Shown: positions 56,701 to 59,545 of the stretch, piece by piece
Layout: the number at the start of each line of letters is the position of its first letter
Numbering within the stretch: position 1 is the first letter of the stretch
Source: Alligator mississippiensis
Lineage: Eukaryota; Chordata; Crocodylia; Alligatoridae
Direction: 5' to 3'
Length of the DNA stretch: 64,000 nucleotides
NCBI RefSeq assembly: GCF_030867095.1
Contig: NC_081835.1
Coordinates: 21,026,501-21,090,500, forward strand
Translations under genes and position numbers: made by a program
The notes under the pieces: model-generated
The model's input: the letters and a program-made list of their open reading frames with translations, nothing else
The model's database searches: none
What the model was told of the DNA's origin: nothing

Positions 56701-59239
56701 AATGTAAGTATCATTGTTAAGTATTTTTTTCTCAGCAATACTCCTGGCATTGTATCAATTTTAACTAACTCCCTAATCTGTTTATAATTGCAAGCTGAGA
56801 CAGAAAGTAAAATGTTTATAATAGAACTTGTCTGAATGAAAATTCACTTGGTTTCATTGTGATCTCAAGGCCTGGCTTGGGTCCCTCATATATGGAGCTC
56901 TTAGAATTTTATTTTTTTTTTAGTTCTAACCCAGTTTTGCCTGAGCAAAACATACCAGACTTTTTTTTTTTTTTTTAACTTGAAGCACCCTTTTTAAATA
57001 TATCTCACAGGTACATACTCACTCCTATCTGAATATAAGTGGCTTTTGTAAGTGGCTTACTTTCCCCTACCCTGTAATTTTTGGTATGATTTCAGCATGT
57101 TCCATTTTATTGTAGAGGTAGAGTCAGCCAGGCTGTCTTAGGCAATGATAACAGAACGAGCAGAAACTCTCCCTGCCTCCATGGACTTGCTATAAATTAC
57201 TGTTCAATGAAGTACTTAGGAGATTTTTCGTGTGGCTATTTCCCAGATTTTCCTGAAAAATATTTCAATAATTAATAAATATCAAATCTTTATCCACAAA
57301 TGTTCTAATGCTGGATGATACACCAGACAAGCAGATAAATAATGTGGAATGATGAATAAACCACGTTCATGTTGCTCATGAAGAAAATAAAATTATATTA
57401 GGTTTATAAAATATTATTGTAAACTGTGTATTATGTCATACTAGGTAAGTATGACATTATTGTTTTAAACTTTATTAAATAAAAAGGATTTTTTTAATTT
57501 TAGGATTTTCTGGAATGTGCCAATGAATGCTGTATAAAGCATAATGTTCAGCCTGTTAAAGTTTTTATGGAGAAAGTTATACAGACTTATGAAATGATGA
57601 TTGTCAGACATGGGTAAGATTACAAAGTCCTGATTCCAAATGACCACATATTGTCTTTATGGTTTATATAATGGGTAGTAGAAAATATTTATGGAAATAG
57701 AATAGGAAAATATTTTAGCATTTTAAGAAGAATCCTAAGAGCCATTAATTTTAGTCAACTCTGGATTTCTTAATTTTAAAGCAAATTTGGTGACCAAAAT
57801 ACTAGTGGTTTTTGAATCTTAATATATTTGATCCTGTACTCCCAACACTCTGGCTTCATTGGTAGTTCTTTCTTTAATGGTGGTTGCAGGTTAGGTTGTT
57901 ATTGTGGAGAAAAGCTGGTACTGTAGAAGATTAATTCTATCAGAATATCAGTGCAACACGTCTACCATTTTAGTTGTTTTTTTTGTTTTTGGTTCTTTTG
58001 GGGGGCGGAACTTTACTGAGCAGTAAATATGTAGTTGTAATCTGTACTGCAGTACACTGGGAAGCATAACAACTGAAAAAAAATTTAGAAAATAGATTAA
58101 GCGGGGAGGTGGGTAGATGATAGATTTCAAATATTCAAAAGACTGCCATAAAGAAGAAGGAGAACAACTGAGAAACTTTCTTCCTGTTCTAGCAGTAGGG
58201 TAGTGAAATAGTCTGCTCAGAAAAGTTGTGTAATCTCCTTCATTGGATGTTCAAAAGGATGCTGGATAAGCATTGGCAGGGACAATCTAAGAATAGCATT
58301 CCTGCATTTGTACATAGGGTTGAACCAGTTGACCCTTGAGGTCCCTTCTAGGTATATGATTCTGTTACTACTACTCAGTTGTTATGTATCGCTTTACATA
58401 ATTAAAGTCTTCTACAAGAATTAAGTAATAAATCCTTAATCTGGACACAAAACAGTTTGATTTTTACTTTAGGGCAGGGTCCTTACCTGCCTCTGTCTTC
58501 CAACAGAATTTCATGTTAACTTTTCCCTAAATAGCAAAGAAAATGAGAAAATAAAGTTAGAACTTATTCTGCAAATAGATTAGATTTACTAGTATGAACC
58601 CCTGCTTGGTATTTATATGTGCATCTGTTTGCAGAATTGAGACATTAAGCAATTGAGGCCAGTGTTTTTTAAGAGACTCACTTGCCTTTGACTGACTTAC
58701 TCAGTTGTGCAGTCAATATGTACAATTGCATGTGCAAATAAACATTTGCATATACAAATGACCATTTAGACTAACTTGTCATTTTTTATCTATGAAATAC
58801 TTGATTTGCATGCAAATTCAATCCAGGTTTTTTAACTGACCCCATAAAAAGTTACCTCCTAACCATTGATTCATTGATGCAATAAAATGTATTCTGTAAT
58901 TTTTGCTACATAGAGCTTCAGATCCAGGAAGAAAACTTAGGTCTGTGCTTATGGTAAGCACCTGAATAGTGCCATTTTGGCAACTGGCTGGATCAAGATC
59001 ACGAAATCTGTTTCAGGAAAGTATAAGAGTTTAATATTTTTTTTTATTTCTGTAGTTTTATGCTTGTAGGAGAGTCTTTCTCTGGGAAGACCAAAGTTCT
59101 GCATGTGTTGGCAGATACACTCTCTCTTATGAATGAACGTGGATATGGCGAAGAAGAAAAAGTAATTTTTAGAACTGTGAATCCAAAATCTATCACCATG
59201 GGTCAACTTTTTGGACAGTTTGATCTTGTGTCTCATGAG
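6984..59239 (+). CDS. DNAH12: DNAH12 gene span, coding exons 1-30 (partial, runs off right edge)
   Basis: Axonemal dynein heavy chain 12, a motor subunit of single-headed inner dynein arms in cilia and sperm flagella that uses ATP hydrolysis to slide doublet microtubules. Thirty exons with GT-AG borders join in phase into 1617 codons. The order is short N-terminal tail (about 1-550), charged helical stretch (about 590-790), linker (about 790-1210, with WLYLEPIF at 939-946), AAA1 (Walker A GPAGTGKT 1280-1287, Walker B DE 1332-1333, NPGYAGR from 1383) and the start of AAA2 (P-loop GESFSGKT 1561-1568). The short tail and the match to remembered DNAH12 sequence favour DNAH12 over its relatives DNAH3 and DNAH7. 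By remembered family size this is roughly 40-50 percent of the protein; AAA3-AAA6, stalk and C-terminus lie outside. No inactivating change is seen. Confidence 0.9.
7557..7579. repeat. (CA)n microsatellite
   Basis: About eleven CA units in intron 1, 35 bp before a large TIR element. Confidence 0.95.
8140..8570. repeat. Imperfect tandem repeats of about 100-130 bp
   Basis: Several copies of a unit with GGCAGGACCTGGCTGGG, then CACGGTCCCTGTG, then CAAGGGCCCAGCC. Internal to the TIR element at 7614-9372. Confidence 0.7.
8635..8830. repeat. Minisatellite, units of roughly 35-40 bp
   Basis: Five or so variants of CCTGGGCAGGGAGGCTGGG followed by GCCCTCCAGGG. Confidence 0.75.
9373..12814. other. 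Rest of intron 1, mostly unremarkable
   Basis: 9430-10600 has mixed composition unlike the surrounding AT-rich DNA and may be an old interspersed repeat that I cannot name. 10004-10063 holds a 36-bp direct duplication (TTTCAATGCAGTTTTTAACA twice). 10600-12814 is AT-rich with no gene or clear repeat. Confidence 0.5.
12815..12905 (+). CDS. DNAH12: DNAH12 exon 2
   Basis: Residues 57-87, 91 bp. The acceptor CTTCAG completes a valine codon split from exon 1, and the exon ends in phase 0 at donor GTGAGT. The sequence is proline- and glutamate-rich near its end ([10 protein letters not shown]), in a poorly conserved part of the tail. It is supported by phase and by both splice sites more than by residue conservation. 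Confidence 0.8.
12906..14216. other. Introns 2 and 3, apart from exon 3
   Basis: AT-rich intron sequence either side of the 27-bp exon 3 (13216-13242). No recognisable repeat. Confidence 0.6.
13216..13242 (+). CDS. DNAH12: DNAH12 exon 3, 27-bp microexon
   Basis: Nine codons, MNSEQKKRR (residues 88-96), between a good acceptor (TTTTCACAG) and donor (GTGAGT). Both borders are phase 0, so skipping would remove nine residues without changing the frame. Human DNAH12, from memory, has a similar MTSEMKKK run here, which supports a real exon. Confidence 0.8.
14217..14406 (+). CDS. DNAH12: DNAH12 exon 4
   Basis: Residues 97-160, 190 bp, ending in phase 1 at donor GTAAGT. Encodes [20 protein letters not shown] and a following helix-rich segment of the dynein N-terminal tail. 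An open frame runs into it from the intron, but TTTCAG at 14211-14216 and exon 3's phase-0 end fix its start at 14217. Confidence 0.9.
14529..15640. repeat. GC-rich inverted-duplication element
   Basis: A motif with GAATTCTGGAGTGGCTG occurs forward at about 14563 and reversed at about 14910 and 15220. The sequence from about 14640 to 14800 (GGAGCAGGT, GGGGCAGAG, GCTTGTCCAGGGG) reappears reversed from about 15180 back to 14960. Long open frames run through it on both strands, but no domain is seen. Best read as a multiply rearranged nonautonomous element in intron 4. Confidence 0.6.
15660..16980. other. Intron 4 sequence, AT-rich
   Basis: Apart from a short GC-richer patch at 16000-16190, this is AT-rich with no exon or named repeat. 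Confidence 0.5.
16984..18350. mobile_element. GC-rich fold-back element with a CR1 in its loop
   Basis: Starts CAGAGGCAGGCAAAATGG, a hAT-like terminus. Arms at about 17401-17610 and 18000-18200 are imperfect inverted copies sharing GTGTCCCCACACC, runs of CTGCTG and TGTGCACCACTGG-like words. The right side ends in a C/A-rich simple tract (18200-18345). A CR1 fragment occupies 17711-17935. No right terminal repeat was found. Confidence 0.5.
17711..17935 (-). mobile_element. CR1 LINE 3' fragment
   Basis: The reversed 3' end starts TTCATAGATTCATAGATGCT and includes GACCCCCTGCCCTGGGCAGG. Truncated after about 225 bp. Inserted between the arms of the fold-back element. Confidence 0.9.
18494..18569 (+). 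CDS. DNAH12: DNAH12 exon 5
   Basis: Residues 160-185, 76 bp, too short to stand out as an open frame. Acceptor TTCTAG completes a valine codon, and donor GTGAGT leaves phase 2. Encodes [20 protein letters not shown], matching the remembered human SVLVKPPVKWLEDEGGPLP segment. Confidence 0.87.
18753..19475. mobile_element. TIR-type nonautonomous element
   Basis: Ends GGTGCATCTGCACATGGAT (left) and, reversed, GGTGCATCTACAAGTGCAC (right). The middle is GC-rich, with repeats of GATGCTGCTGG, and contains GGGTGCACGTGCACCCCC, the same core as in the insert at 902-1144. Intron 5. Confidence 0.5.
19690..20165. repeat. GC-rich repeat with internal palindromes
   Basis: Several copies of a block with GGCTGGGGCACAG-like and CAGCCCAGGGCTGC sequence in both orientations, for example around CCAGCCAGCTGCTCCCTGGC. 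Noncoding; family unknown. Confidence 0.45.
20190..20700. mobile_element. Large hairpin (fold-back) element
   Basis: Arms of about 145 bp around a centre near 20482. ATAGACACAGCTTTAAA (20334) pairs with TTTAAAGCTGTGTCTAT (20616-20632), and GCGATGCTGGGGC (20395) with GCCCCAGCATTGC (20555-20567). GAATCGATTCGG-type sequence lies outside both arms. No coding capacity. Confidence 0.8.
21348..21506 (+). CDS. DNAH12: DNAH12 exon 6
   Basis: Residues 185-238, 159 bp, phase 2 in and phase 2 out (donor GTAAAA). Encodes the tail segment [19 protein letters not shown] followed by [20 protein letters not shown], closely like mammalian DNAH12. Acceptor TTTGTTTAG. Confidence 0.9.
21548..22062. mobile_element. 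Composite of DNA-transposon remnants
   Basis: Starts TAGGGGTGCACTGATATATC, a terminus typical of small hAT-like elements. Ends at about 22055 with GCATTAATTGCACGTATAGA, a terminus like the fold-back MITEs of this window. The middle is GC-rich. Whether this is one or two elements cannot be told. Confidence 0.35.
22585..22780 (+). CDS. DNAH12: DNAH12 exon 7
   Basis: Residues 238-303, 196 bp, ending in phase 0. Encodes [15 protein letters not shown] and the conserved run [16 protein letters not shown], ending in STLMSNQ-like ATLMSNQ before donor GTGAAA. Acceptor TATCTAG. Confidence 0.9.
22895..23391. mobile_element. TIR element of a CTAGGGACAGACAT family, copy 2
   Basis: Left end GGCTAAGTACAG, right end TGTCCCTAGCT. 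Both subterminal halves match the element at 5680-6651 in reverse orientation (shared words: AACTGGTTTCAG reversed, GCCTGCAGTGGCTCAGGC). It is about half as long, with a smaller middle. TTAA stands next to each end (22891-22894 and 23392-23395), possibly the target duplication. Confidence 0.7.
23580..24665. mobile_element. GC-rich inverted-duplication element, second example
   Basis: The block about 23600-23790 recurs reversed at about 24030-24240 (GGCCTCCCC, TGTGCACAG, GCGGGA in mirrored order). At 24555-24599, TATACATGGAAAAT faces ATTTTCCATGTATA. Open frames on both strands are compositional. Lies in intron 7. Confidence 0.5.
24790..24978 (+). CDS. DNAH12: DNAH12 exon 8
   Basis: Residues 304-366, 189 bp, both borders phase 0. 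Encodes [18 protein letters not shown] and [20 protein letters not shown], a well-conserved block of the axonemal heavy-chain tail. Donor GTGCTG is weak. The exon follows 0.5 kb after a GC-rich repeat cluster. Confidence 0.92.
24979..26110. other. First part of intron 8, no feature recognised
   Basis: AT-rich intron sequence without a named repeat or exon. Confidence 0.6.
26111..26390 (+). mobile_element. Degraded MIR-like (CORE-type) SINE
   Basis: TAGTTAAGGTACCAGACTTG resembles a tRNA-type A box head. GACTCTGAACAAGTCCCTGA and TTCATCTGTAAA follow the order of MIR-like SINEs. Heavily diverged and interrupted. Confidence 0.35.
26579..26735 (+). CDS. DNAH12: DNAH12 exon 9
   Basis: Residues 367-419, 157 bp, ending in phase 1 at donor GTAAGT. 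Encodes [20 protein letters not shown] and a helix with EYFESY near its end. Acceptor ATATTAG. Intron 9 after it is only 117 bp, the second shortest in this part of the gene. Confidence 0.87.
26853..26944 (+). CDS. DNAH12: DNAH12 exon 10
   Basis: Residues 419-449, 92 bp. Encodes [18 protein letters not shown] and EHSFDEY-like KHSFDEY, like the remembered human YNWLLDGTA segment. Acceptor TTGTAG completes a valine codon; donor GTAAGT, phase 0. Confidence 0.87.
27220..27398 (+). CDS. DNAH12: DNAH12 exon 11
   Basis: Residues 450-509, 179 bp, ending in phase 2 at donor GTGAGT. Encodes [38 protein letters not shown] and NMLLERI. The acceptor (TTATTTTGAAG) has a poor pyrimidine tract but is the only one that keeps phase with exon 10. 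Confidence 0.88.
27989..30892. mobile_element. LTR-like fossil, probably a solo LTR, split by a CR1
   Basis: Outside the CR1 (28691-30310) the two flanks read as one GC-rich, noncoding unit of about 1.3 kb bounded by TGTAC... and ...TGTTACA. A TATA-like CAGTATAAACCC lies at about 28136. No internal coding region is seen. Family (ERV or Gypsy type) cannot be decided and no clear target duplication was found. It is older than the CR1 inserted in it. Confidence 0.35.
28691..30310 (-). mobile_element. CR1 LINE, 5'-truncated, largely intact RT frame
   Basis: The 3' end has GATTCATA tandems at 28691. One open frame of 441 codons (30275-28950, minus strand) covers reverse transcriptase, with [25 protein letters not shown] and FADDTKLW motifs. 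The frame is lost near 28960, where sister copies read on into [14 protein letters not shown]. It is 5'-truncated upstream of the RT fingers, and low decay suggests recent insertion. Confidence 0.95.
31047..31182 (+). CDS. DNAH12: DNAH12 exon 12
   Basis: Residues 509-554, 136 bp, ending in phase 0. Encodes [20 protein letters not shown] and [12 protein letters not shown], the conserved end of the tail. It sits 155 bp after an LTR-like repeat that contains a CR1. Acceptor TTTTTACAG, donor GTAAAT. Confidence 0.92.
31325..31557. mobile_element. Fold-back MITE, family with TTTAACTAAAG core, copy 1
   Basis: GCTGAAAATGGCGGTGGGGG (31396) faces CACCATTTTTCAGCG across CTTTAACTAAAG...CTTTAGCTAAAG. The right end GCATGTGTATAGGAGCCCC mirrors a decayed left end. 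Shares GCTGTAATTACAG and TTGGAGCAG with the other copies. Confidence 0.75.
31558..32777. other. Rest of intron 12, no feature recognised
   Basis: AT-rich intron sequence. Short open frames at 31.9-32.6 kb show no domain. Confidence 0.55.
32778..32903 (+). CDS. DNAH12: DNAH12 exon 13
   Basis: Residues 555-596, 126 bp, both borders phase 0. Encodes [20 protein letters not shown] and [20 protein letters not shown], a hallmark block in the DNAH3/7/12 group. Acceptor CTTTTACAG, donor GTAAAG. Confidence 0.93.
33143..33250 (+). mobile_element. CR1 LINE 3' end, sense, about 105 bp
   Basis: Only the extreme 3' end is present (GGGGTCATCTAGACCCAGCA to CTATGAATCTATAA). It is almost identical, in opposite orientation, to 28691-28798. 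Confidence 0.95.
35067..35288. mobile_element. 222-bp retroposed element with 18-bp target duplication
   Basis: Flanked by perfect direct repeats CCCAGTCATCTTGTCAGG (35049-35066 and 35289-35306). Inside, the same tail sequence (GTTGGTCTAATAAAAGATAT) occurs twice in opposite orientation, as with inverted partial copies. Other words are CAAGCTTTCGGGTGCAG and ACCAACACGGGTACAAC. It is likely a short Penelope-like tail or SINE-like retroposon; class unresolved. Confidence 0.75.
35752..35965. mobile_element. hAT-like MITE, 214 bp
   Basis: Terminal repeats CAGAGGTAGGCAAC and, reversed, GCGGGGTTGGCAAC. The flanking 8-mers GTTTAGCT (35744-35751) and ATTTATCT (35966-35973) match at six of eight positions. 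Nonautonomous, in the DIRS-like fossil of intron 13. Confidence 0.7.
37244..37378 (+). CDS. DNAH12: DNAH12 exon 14
   Basis: Residues 597-641, 135 bp, phase 0 on both sides. A highly charged helix ([19 protein letters not shown], then [15 protein letters not shown]) likely to form a coiled coil. The donor CAG-GTTTGA is non-optimal. Acceptor TTTTTGTAG. Confidence 0.9.
37684..37881. mobile_element. Fold-back MITE, family with TTTAACTAAAG core, copy 2 (best ends)
   Basis: Perfect 19-bp inverted ends GGCTGCCTATACACGTGCT and its complement, flanked by TGA on both sides (37681-37683, 37882-37884). Shares GAGCAGACTCAATTAAT with the other copies. It resembles the Chompy-type MITEs reported from crocodilians; that name is from memory. 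Confidence 0.85.
37885..39360. other. Intron 14 end, exon 15 surroundings and start of intron 15
   Basis: Outside exon 15 (38637-38830) this is AT-rich intron DNA without a recognised repeat. Confidence 0.55.
38637..38830 (+). CDS. DNAH12: DNAH12 exon 15
   Basis: Residues 642-706, 194 bp, ending in phase 2. Encodes [35 protein letters not shown] and [20 protein letters not shown], continuing the charged helix into the region before the linker. Acceptor GATTTCAG, donor GTAATT. Confidence 0.93.
39365..40645 (-). mobile_element. Older CR1 LINE with internal deletion
   Basis: The 3' end starts GATTCATAGATTTGTAGAAG. The minus-strand RT frame is open in two parts (40153-39596 and 40501-40169), with [11 protein letters not shown] in the latter. 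At about 40540 the sequence jumps from the RT palm to a part several hundred bases further 5' (CTCTTCCAGTCCTCTGGCAC), so an internal piece is missing. A different subfamily from the 28.7-kb copy. Confidence 0.92.
40645..40902. mobile_element. hAT-like nonautonomous element
   Basis: Left end CAGTGGTTCCCAACCTTTTT and right end GGTTGAGAATCACCATTG are degenerate inverted repeats of the common vertebrate hAT type. No transposase. Abuts the 5' end of the CR1; exact target duplication unclear. Confidence 0.65.
41120..41770. repeat. GC-rich noncoding repeat
   Basis: Variants of CTGGCCCCATGTGCC and CCAGTC(T/C)GGG recur through the block in a loosely tandem way. This wording fits bodies of nonautonomous hAT elements. 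No gene domain in any frame. Ends 40 bp before exon 16. Confidence 0.4.
41810..42053 (+). CDS. DNAH12: DNAH12 exon 16
   Basis: Residues 706-787, 244 bp. Opens with [19 protein letters not shown], conserved in dynein heavy chains, then a lysine- and glutamate-rich helix ([25 protein letters not shown]) and [13 protein letters not shown]. Acceptor TTTCCTCAG, donor GTAAAA, phase 0. Confidence 0.93.
42580..43706. mobile_element. hAT element with perfect 8-bp target duplication
   Basis: Ends TAGGGCTGACAAACG (42580) and, reversed, TAGGGTTGTAAAC (43706). Identical 8-mers ATTTAGAG flank it (42572-42579 and 43707-43714) and fit the hAT nTnnnnAn pattern. The left subterminal part has the ATTAATTGCAATTAATTG palindromic run seen in a widespread vertebrate family. 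The body is GC-rich and noncoding. A second hAT lies inside near its right end. Confidence 0.88.
43360..43677. mobile_element. hAT MITE nested in the 42580-43706 element
   Basis: Starts CAGGGGATACTTGGG and ends AAAAAGGTTGAAAACCTCTG. Flanks ACGTAAGT (43352-43359) and GCATAAGT (43678-43685) agree at six of eight. Removing it rejoins the outer element's right terminal region. Confidence 0.7.
43715..44325. other. End of intron 16, no feature recognised
   Basis: AT-rich, with a pyrimidine-rich run before exon 17. Confidence 0.6.
44326..44511 (+). CDS. DNAH12: DNAH12 exon 17
   Basis: Residues 788-849, 186 bp, phase 0 on both sides. Start of the linker: [39 protein letters not shown] and [20 protein letters not shown]-plus-QMS is typical of the DHC_N2 (linker) family. 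Donor GTGAGC. Confidence 0.95.
44917..45117 (+). CDS. DNAH12: DNAH12 exon 18
   Basis: Residues 850-916, 201 bp, phase 0. Linker: [20 protein letters not shown], then [20 protein letters not shown] and [15 protein letters not shown], the family's signature block. Acceptor TTGCTAG, donor GTATGA. Confidence 0.95.
45118..45520. other. Start of intron 18, no feature recognised
   Basis: AT-rich intron DNA up to the SINE-like repeat. Confidence 0.6.
45521..45850. mobile_element. tRNA-related SINE-like repeat with two opposed tRNA-like heads
   Basis: On the minus strand, TGGTAGTCCAGTGGGCG (A-box-like, 45582-45566) and GGTTCAAGCCC (B-box-like, 45540-45530) are spaced as in a tRNA, with a CTCAT/ATGAG stem between. 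On the plus strand, GTAGTCTAGTGGTTAGGAT (45697-45715) is a second A-box-like head with a poorer B box. Not a working tRNA gene: acceptor stems do not pair fully. Confidence 0.5.
46288..46710 (+). mobile_element. CR1 LINE 3' fragment, sense
   Basis: Encodes the C-terminal tail of the CR1 ORF ([20 protein letters not shown] then [15 protein letters not shown]) and ends CATCTATGAATCTATAA. Truncated at 5'. The longest clearly recognised sense-oriented CR1 in the gene, 260 bp before exon 19. Confidence 0.95.
46971..47165 (+). CDS. DNAH12: DNAH12 exon 19
   Basis: Residues 917-981, 195 bp, phase 0. Linker core with [20 protein letters not shown], then [27 protein letters not shown] lies at 939-946. 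The acceptor TTTGTAAAG is weak but phase-consistent. Donor GTAAGG. A CR1 fragment lies 260 bp upstream. Confidence 0.95.
47389..47510 (+). CDS. DNAH12: DNAH12 exon 20
   Basis: Residues 982-1022, 122 bp, ending in phase 2. Linker: [20 protein letters not shown] and [11 protein letters not shown], the last invariant in axonemal heavy chains. Acceptor TATTACAG, donor GTATAC. Intron 20 is only 101 bp. Confidence 0.95.
47612..47894 (+). CDS. DNAH12: DNAH12 exon 21
   Basis: Residues 1022-1116, 283 bp, the longest exon here. Linker: [42 protein letters not shown] and [19 protein letters not shown]. Donor GTGTGT, phase 0. Confidence 0.96.
47895..50266. other. Introns 21 and 22, little to report
   Basis: AT-rich outside exon 22 (48570-48689). 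A (TTA)-rich patch lies near 48450-48475, an A14 run near 49543, and AAACCACTGATGGTGCATAG near 49670, a scrap of a hAT-type terminus. Confidence 0.55.
48570..48689 (+). CDS. DNAH12: DNAH12 exon 22
   Basis: Residues 1117-1156, 120 bp, phase 0. Encodes [20 protein letters not shown] and WTSEVHEAI, the C-terminal linker segment (WPGQVVL motif). Acceptor TTCTTTAG, donor GTAATA. Confidence 0.94.
50267..50423 (+). CDS. DNAH12: DNAH12 exon 23
   Basis: Residues 1157-1209, 157 bp, ending in phase 1. Encodes [20 protein letters not shown] and [19 protein letters not shown]. The donor is placed at GGTACAT so that codon 1209 is glycine; an earlier GTGG donor would break phase with exon 24. Confidence 0.93.
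50663..50835 (+). CDS. DNAH12: DNAH12 exon 24
   Basis: Residues 1209-1266, 173 bp, phase 0 out. Leads into AAA1: [40 protein letters not shown] and [12 protein letters not shown], near-invariant in axonemal dyneins. Acceptor TCTACTAG, donor GTATGC. Confidence 0.96.
50985..51350. mobile_element. Fold-back MITE, family with TTTAACTAAAG core, copy 3
   Basis: CAGAAAATGGCAGTGGTGCG faces GCACAACACTGCCATTTTCT. Also GCACTTTTAATTAG/CTAATTAAAAGTGC and CAGACTCAATTAATTGAGTC hairpins. The right end CACATGTGTGTAAGTGCC is like the other copies' termini. Confidence 0.8.
51351..52333. other. Rest of intron 24
   Basis: 51640-51990 is purine-rich on the + strand (many GGAAGGAA, GGGAGAGA runs); otherwise AT-rich. 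No named repeat. Confidence 0.55.
52334..52486 (+). CDS. DNAH12: DNAH12 exon 25 (AAA1 Walker A)
   Basis: Residues 1267-1317, 153 bp, phase 0. Contains the AAA1 P-loop GPAGTGKT (1280-1287), the main ATP-hydrolysis site of dynein, followed by [20 protein letters not shown]. Lysine 1286 and threonine 1287 are intact. Acceptor TTCTTTAG, donor GTAAAC. Confidence 0.97.
52962..53520. mobile_element. TIR-type element, copy 2 of the GGATCC-ended family
   Basis: The left end CCAGGGATCCGGGTTTTCCC with TTCCCACAGAAAAGA matches, reversed, the right end at about 2910-2950. The right end is TGCACTCTGTACCCTGG, after a TTTTGAGTTTTTCTGCAC duplication. The body has a CTGCTG-rich part and a C/A simple tract (53215-53390) like that at 18200-18345. 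Confidence 0.5.
53683..53768. repeat. (CT)24 plus (TTTA)7 plus (TA)n compound microsatellite
   Basis: A long perfect CT tract, then TTTA units, then a few TA. It ends about 115 bp before exon 26 and lies in the upstream part of its acceptor region. Confidence 0.97.
53885..54124 (+). CDS. DNAH12: DNAH12 exon 26 (AAA1 Walker B, sensor 1)
   Basis: Residues 1318-1397, 240 bp, phase 0. [20 protein letters not shown] holds Walker B with D1332 and E1333, and [15 protein letters not shown] (1383-1397) is the sensor-1 block. All catalytic positions look intact. A 50-bp CT tract lies about 150 bp upstream in the intron. Confidence 0.97.
54125..55043. other. Intron 26, no feature recognised
   Basis: AT-rich intron DNA with no named repeat. 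Confidence 0.6.
55044..55289 (+). CDS. DNAH12: DNAH12 exon 27 (AAA1 C-terminal part)
   Basis: Residues 1398-1479, 246 bp, phase 0. Encodes [39 protein letters not shown] and [15 protein letters not shown], the alpha-helical lid of AAA1. Acceptor ATTTCAG, donor GTAAGC. Confidence 0.97.
55920..56207. mobile_element. hAT-like MITE, 288 bp
   Basis: Terminal repeats TAGGGTTGCCAAC and, reversed, TAGAGTTGCCAAC differ at one of 13 positions. Flanks CATACTGC (55912-55919) and CATGCTCC (56208-56215) match at six of eight. Contains TTCCTGGAGA twice near the right end. Intron 27. Confidence 0.75.
56584..56703 (+). CDS. DNAH12: DNAH12 exon 28
   Basis: Residues 1480-1519, 120 bp, phase 0. Encodes [20 protein letters not shown] and [18 protein letters not shown], the link from AAA1 to AAA2. 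Acceptor TTCTTTAG, donor GTAAGT. Confidence 0.96.
56704..58137. other. Intron 28 and first part of intron 29
   Basis: AT-rich outside exon 29 (57504-57613), with T-runs near 56915 and 56960. No named repeat. Confidence 0.6.
57504..57613 (+). CDS. DNAH12: DNAH12 exon 29
   Basis: Residues 1520-1556, 110 bp, ending in phase 2. Encodes [20 protein letters not shown] and [15 protein letters not shown], leading into the AAA2 nucleotide site. Acceptor TTTTAG, donor GTAAGA. Confidence 0.95.
58141..58375 (+). mobile_element. Old CR1 LINE 3' fragment, sense
   Basis: Contains AGGATGCTGGATAAGCATTG and GGTTGAACCAGTTGACCC, ending CTTCTAGGTATATGATTCTG, the 3' end of a diverged CR1 subfamily. Confidence 0.75.
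59056..59239 (+). CDS. DNAH12: DNAH12 exon 30 (AAA2 P-loop), last exon in window
   Basis: Residues 1556-1617, 184 bp, phase 0 out. [20 protein letters not shown] carries the AAA2 P-loop GESFSGKT (1561-1568), followed by [20 protein letters not shown]. Donor GTAATG. No continuation is found to the right edge, so intron 30 exceeds 4.7 kb. Confidence 0.95.
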
Positions 59240-59545
59240 GTAATGTGTGTGTATATATGCTTATTTTTTTAAAATGTCTTGTCATAATTGGCCATGTCAT
59301 GTTATATAATCCTTCTGTACAGTTTTTGGTCTGGCCTGCATACAGGGTTTGTTTGTCCTGAAGTTTGCTGGCATGGTTATACCAGGGAAGGGTGTAATTC
59401 GTTAAGTATCTCTAACATACTTAAGTTAGTAAAATTTAGGTGTGTGACAAAAATAACATGTTTAATGGAAAAGTTATGCTAACAAAAGCCGTGTTGTAGA
59501 CTCAATTATACTAGCACAAATTCTTGCTTCACCTAGCTTATTCCA